The notes below the pieces were generated by a model that was given only the letters and a program-made list of their open reading frames with translations, made no database searches and was not told the DNA's origin. The position numbers and the translations under genes were made by a program. From Candidatus Saccharimonadota bacterium (GTDB lineage: Bacteria > Patescibacteriota > Saccharimonadia > Saccharimonadales > UBA7683), in assembly GCA_020427905.1 (NCBI GenBank), contig JAGQNU010000001.1:1-7428 (forward strand): 7,428 bases of DNA, written 5' to 3'. Positions 5,719-7,428 of the stretch are shown piece by piece (position 1 is the stretch's first letter; each line of letters opens with the position of its first letter).

Positions 5719-6702
5719 GTGGCGAGGAGACAGTTAATCGAGTCTGGTGAGTGTGGTGGTACAAGTTGTGATGTAAATGAGTGTGTTATTCTCGGGCGTC
5801 TTGCATCGAGTGGTCTACAGCCGTACAACCTTGAGATTGCGGGGGCGCTCCTATCAATTGGATCTGAGCCCAAGCACAGGATTGACTTTCATACTCCAAT
5901 ACCTCCGGGTGTGACCAAGAGTGCGCACGAGAACCACTTTTACAAAATGCTAAATTACTTTAGGCGTGTCGAAGTGTTAAGCGGAATTATTGTGACCAGC
6001 GGTGGTAACAGTAATCGGTTGTACCGTGTCGATAATGATGCAAAACAAGCAGCGTGCGCAGCAATACTCGAGGACCCTGAGCTAATACCTGAGTATAAAG
6101 CGCGAACAATCGATAATGTCATTGAGGTGGCCTTTGGCGATAGATCTGACGTAGACGCGTTTAAGGACGCAATTGCGGGTTGGCTCACTACGGGAGACCG
6201 TACTGATATGAGTGTGGTTATCGCAGCCTGCTCACCGTTGCAGATTACATCGGCCTTAGCGGTTGCTAAAAAACAAATTCTTCACAGTGATGGCTATCAG
6301 GATGATGTAGCCATTCGACAGCGTCTCGCACAGATTTCTCGGATAAGTACGGACGATGATGGTAATACGTCGCGTCAATCAGTACTCGAGTTTTTTGCCC
6401 CACATCAGCCAGATGGTGATCAAGACGAAGAGTCGAGCATTGATTGGCGTGACAAGGGTTTGTGCAGTGGGTCGGACCAGCGGATGTTCTTCCCGGAACG
6501 CGGAGAAAGCGCACTACCTGCTAAAAAGGTTTGCTATGGGTGTGAGTTCCGAGAGCCTTGTGCAGAAGTTGCGATAGAGCGAGGTGAGAAGTTTGGCGTT
6601 TGGGGTGGACTGAGTGAACGCGAGCGGCGCCGTATTAGAAGTCAGAGAGCACGGGCGCGACGTCAGGATGTAACAGAAATACCAGTTGCAATTGCAGAAT
6701 AA
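5719..6702 (+). CDS. WhiB-domain regulator with N-terminal winged-helix-like domain (paralogue 2)
   Basis: This 327-aa protein parallels its upstream neighbour. C249-X22-C272-X2-C275-X5-C281 has identical spacing, preceded by W243 and MFFPE (256-260, the F-P motif of WhiB), followed by GVWGG (293-297), SERERRRI and an Arg-rich tail (302-315). The N-terminal half (about 22-106) has the same winged-helix-like layout, aligning CVILGRLASSG with CKLAEAIHTSG of paralogue 1, then a probable recognition helix near 67-82 and a wing ending in NRLYRVDN. A helical middle spans about 125-225, and an acidic linker (231-240) precedes the WhiB domain. C12, C17 and C22 form a possible extra Cys cluster. Translation starts at GTG with GGAGG (5710-5714) only 4 nt upstream; no better start is near. 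Sequence identity to paralogue 1 is high only in the WhiB part, so the duplication is old. The likely role is an Fe-S-dependent or redox-responsive transcription regulator. Confidence 0.85.
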   Translation: MARRQLIESGECGGTSCDVNECVILGRLASSGLQPYNLEIAGALLSIGSEPKHRIDFHTPIPPGVTKSAHENHFYKMLNYFRRVEVLSGIIVTSGGNSNRLYRVDNDAKQAACAAILEDPELIPEYKARTIDNVIEVAFGDRSDVDAFKDAIAGWLTTGDRTDMSVVIAACSPLQITSALAVAKKQILHSDGYQDDVAIRQRLAQISRISTDDDGNTSRQSVLEFFAPHQPDGDQDEESSIDWRDKGLCSGSDQRMFFPERGESALPAKKVCYGCEFREPCAEVAIERGEKFGVWGGLSERERRRIRSQRARARRQDVTEIPVAIAE

Positions 6703-6714
6703 CTAATCTACATC

Positions 6715-6723
6715 TGTTATACT
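6715..6723 (+). promoter_or_regulatory. extended -10 promoter of leuS, leaderless start
   Basis: TGT-TATACT is a near-perfect extended -10 whose last base is 7 nt before the leuS ATG (6724-6730 between). Transcription is therefore expected to begin at or one base before the A of the ATG. No ribosome site is present, and no -35 is found at a normal distance (TTGCAG at 6692-6697 would leave a 20-bp spacer). Confidence 0.6.
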
Positions 6724-6730
6724 TGTCTGC

Positions 6731-7428
6731 ATGAAGAGATACAACCCTACAGAGATTGAGACTAGGTGGCAAAAAATCTGGGATGAGACCGGGGTCTACA
6801 CTGCCAACTTACAGAGTGACAAGCCTAAGTACATCGCCATGAGTATGTTCAATTATCCGAGTGGTCTTGGAATCCACATCGGCCATGCCATGAACTACAC
6901 AATTAGTGATGTAAAAGCGCGCTTCAAACGTCAACAAGGCTATGAGAGCTATCATCCTGTTGGCTGGGACGCGTTTGGTTTACCGGCTGAGAACTACGCA
7001 ATCAAAGCTGGCGTCAGCCCGCAGGAGAGTATGGCCACGATTATCCCTGGCTATCACAAGCAGTACAAAGCTATGGGATGGAGTAACGACTGGGAGAAGG
7101 AGATCGCCACCCACCTCCCTGAGTACTACAAGTGGACTCAGTGGATATTCTCTCAGATGTACCGACACAAGCTGGCCTATCAAGATGCGCGCATGCAGTG
7201 GTGGTGTGAGAAGTGTCAGACAGTACTCGCCAACGAGCAGGTAATAGACGGCAAGTGTTGGCGTCATGATGGCGCGGATGACCCTGAGGTGAATAAGAAA
7301 GAGGTCAAGCAGTGGTTCTTTAAGATTACCGAATATGCTGACGAGTTACTTGAGGCGATCGATGATCTCGAGTGGACTGAGAGCGTAAAACTTGCCCAAA
7401 AGAACTGGATCGGCCGGTCAGTTGGCGC
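6731..7428 (+). CDS. leuS: leucyl-tRNA synthetase, N-terminal part, cut by the window end
   Basis: LeuS charges tRNA-Leu with leucine in the cytoplasm. The frame is open from ATG 6731 to the window edge (232 complete codons of a protein usually above 800 aa), so the 3' end lies outside. Class I features are clear: MFNYPSG at 39-45, the HIGH motif HIGH at 49-52 and GWDAFGLPAENYAI at 78-91. GWSNDWEKEI (116-125) and YYKWTQWIF (132-140) are LeuRS-specific. A zinc ribbon follows with C159, C162, C176 and probably H179 as ligands, then KKEVKQWFFKITEYADELL (189-207), where editing-domain insertion begins. The codons translate without interruption. The start fits the usual LeuRS N terminus (Y-NP-EIE-RWQ-IW) and a promoter directly upstream. 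It is 28 nt after the second WhiB-like gene and probably has its own transcript. Confidence 0.98.
   Translation, partial: MKRYNPTEIETRWQKIWDETGVYTANLQSDKPKYIAMSMFNYPSGLGIHIGHAMNYTISDVKARFKRQQGYESYHPVGWDAFGLPAENYAIKAGVSPQESMATIIPGYHKQYKAMGWSNDWEKEIATHLPEYYKWTQWIFSQMYRHKLAYQDARMQWWCEKCQTVLANEQVIDGKCWRHDGADDPEVNKKEVKQWFFKITEYADELLEAIDDLEWTESVKLAQKNWIGRSVG

Noticed and set aside
6669..6675. TGTAACA before leuS as an inverted copy of the TGTTACA repeat
   Set aside because: A single 7-bp match inside coding sequence about 55 bp from the predicted start; too likely by chance to call a site.
6942..7267. Two ~100-aa open frames, one on each strand, within leuS
   Set aside because: Both overlap the highly conserved LeuRS catalytic region in other frames and are explained by it.
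1..7428. UGA recoding as in Gracilibacteria/Absconditabacteria
   Set aside because: TGA ends the murF, ddl, aminotransferase and first WhiB-like genes exactly at the start of, or just before, the next gene.
1..7428. Origin in an actinobacterium because of the WhiB domains
   Set aside because: Base composition, the short MurF form and the extreme compactness do not fit typical Actinobacteria; a taxonomic search would settle it.

Overview
The window looks like a compact, gene-dense bacterial chromosome segment, most likely from a Candidatus Saccharibacteria (Patescibacteria/CPR) genome. The reasons are: genes overlap by 4 nt or sit tens of bases apart; the MurF-type ligase lacks the usual N-terminal domain and starts about 30 residues before its P-loop; base composition looks mid-range, not the high G+C of Actinobacteria; and WhiB-type domains, best known from Actinobacteria and their phages, are present. 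TGA is a genuine stop for four genes, so UGA is not recoded. The lineage is an inference from gene style, not from a marker-gene search.

Layout. 23-586 (+) is a NadD-type nucleotidyltransferase. It converges on 583-960 (-), a three-helix membrane protein, and the two genes share one CTAG as opposed TAG stop codons. The 67-base gap at 961-1027 holds an imperfect inverted repeat whose two arms each read as an extended -10 promoter, one firing left to the membrane gene and one right to tRNA-Ala(GGC) at 1028-1104. Nine bases after the encoded CCA begins a tight operon: murF-like ligase (1114-2385), ddl (2382-3299) and an AlaA-like aminotransferase (3296-4606), each junction overlapping by ATGA. 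The cluster is 'alanine-themed': an aminotransferase that could make L-alanine, the D-Ala-D-Ala ligase, the ligase that adds D-Ala-D-Ala to the peptidoglycan precursor, and the alanine tRNA. No alanine racemase is in the window.

Region 4630-6702 (+) holds the most unusual content: two tandem paralogues of 340 and 327 aa. Each has an N-terminal winged-helix-like domain, a helical middle and a C-terminal WhiB-type four-cysteine domain (C-X22-C-X2-C-X5-C, then GVWGG and an Arg-rich tail). Classical WhiB proteins are mostly that small domain alone, so these look like composite, probably Fe-S-dependent transcription regulators. A 9-bp direct repeat lies upstream of the first, and a good -35/-10 pair lies in the gap before the second.

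The window closes with the first 232 codons of leuS (from 6731, running off the edge). Its ATG lies 7 nt after an extended -10 and has no ribosome binding site, which suggests a leaderless mRNA. No mobile element, CRISPR array, convincing intrinsic terminator or gene-free stretch above 300 bases was seen.
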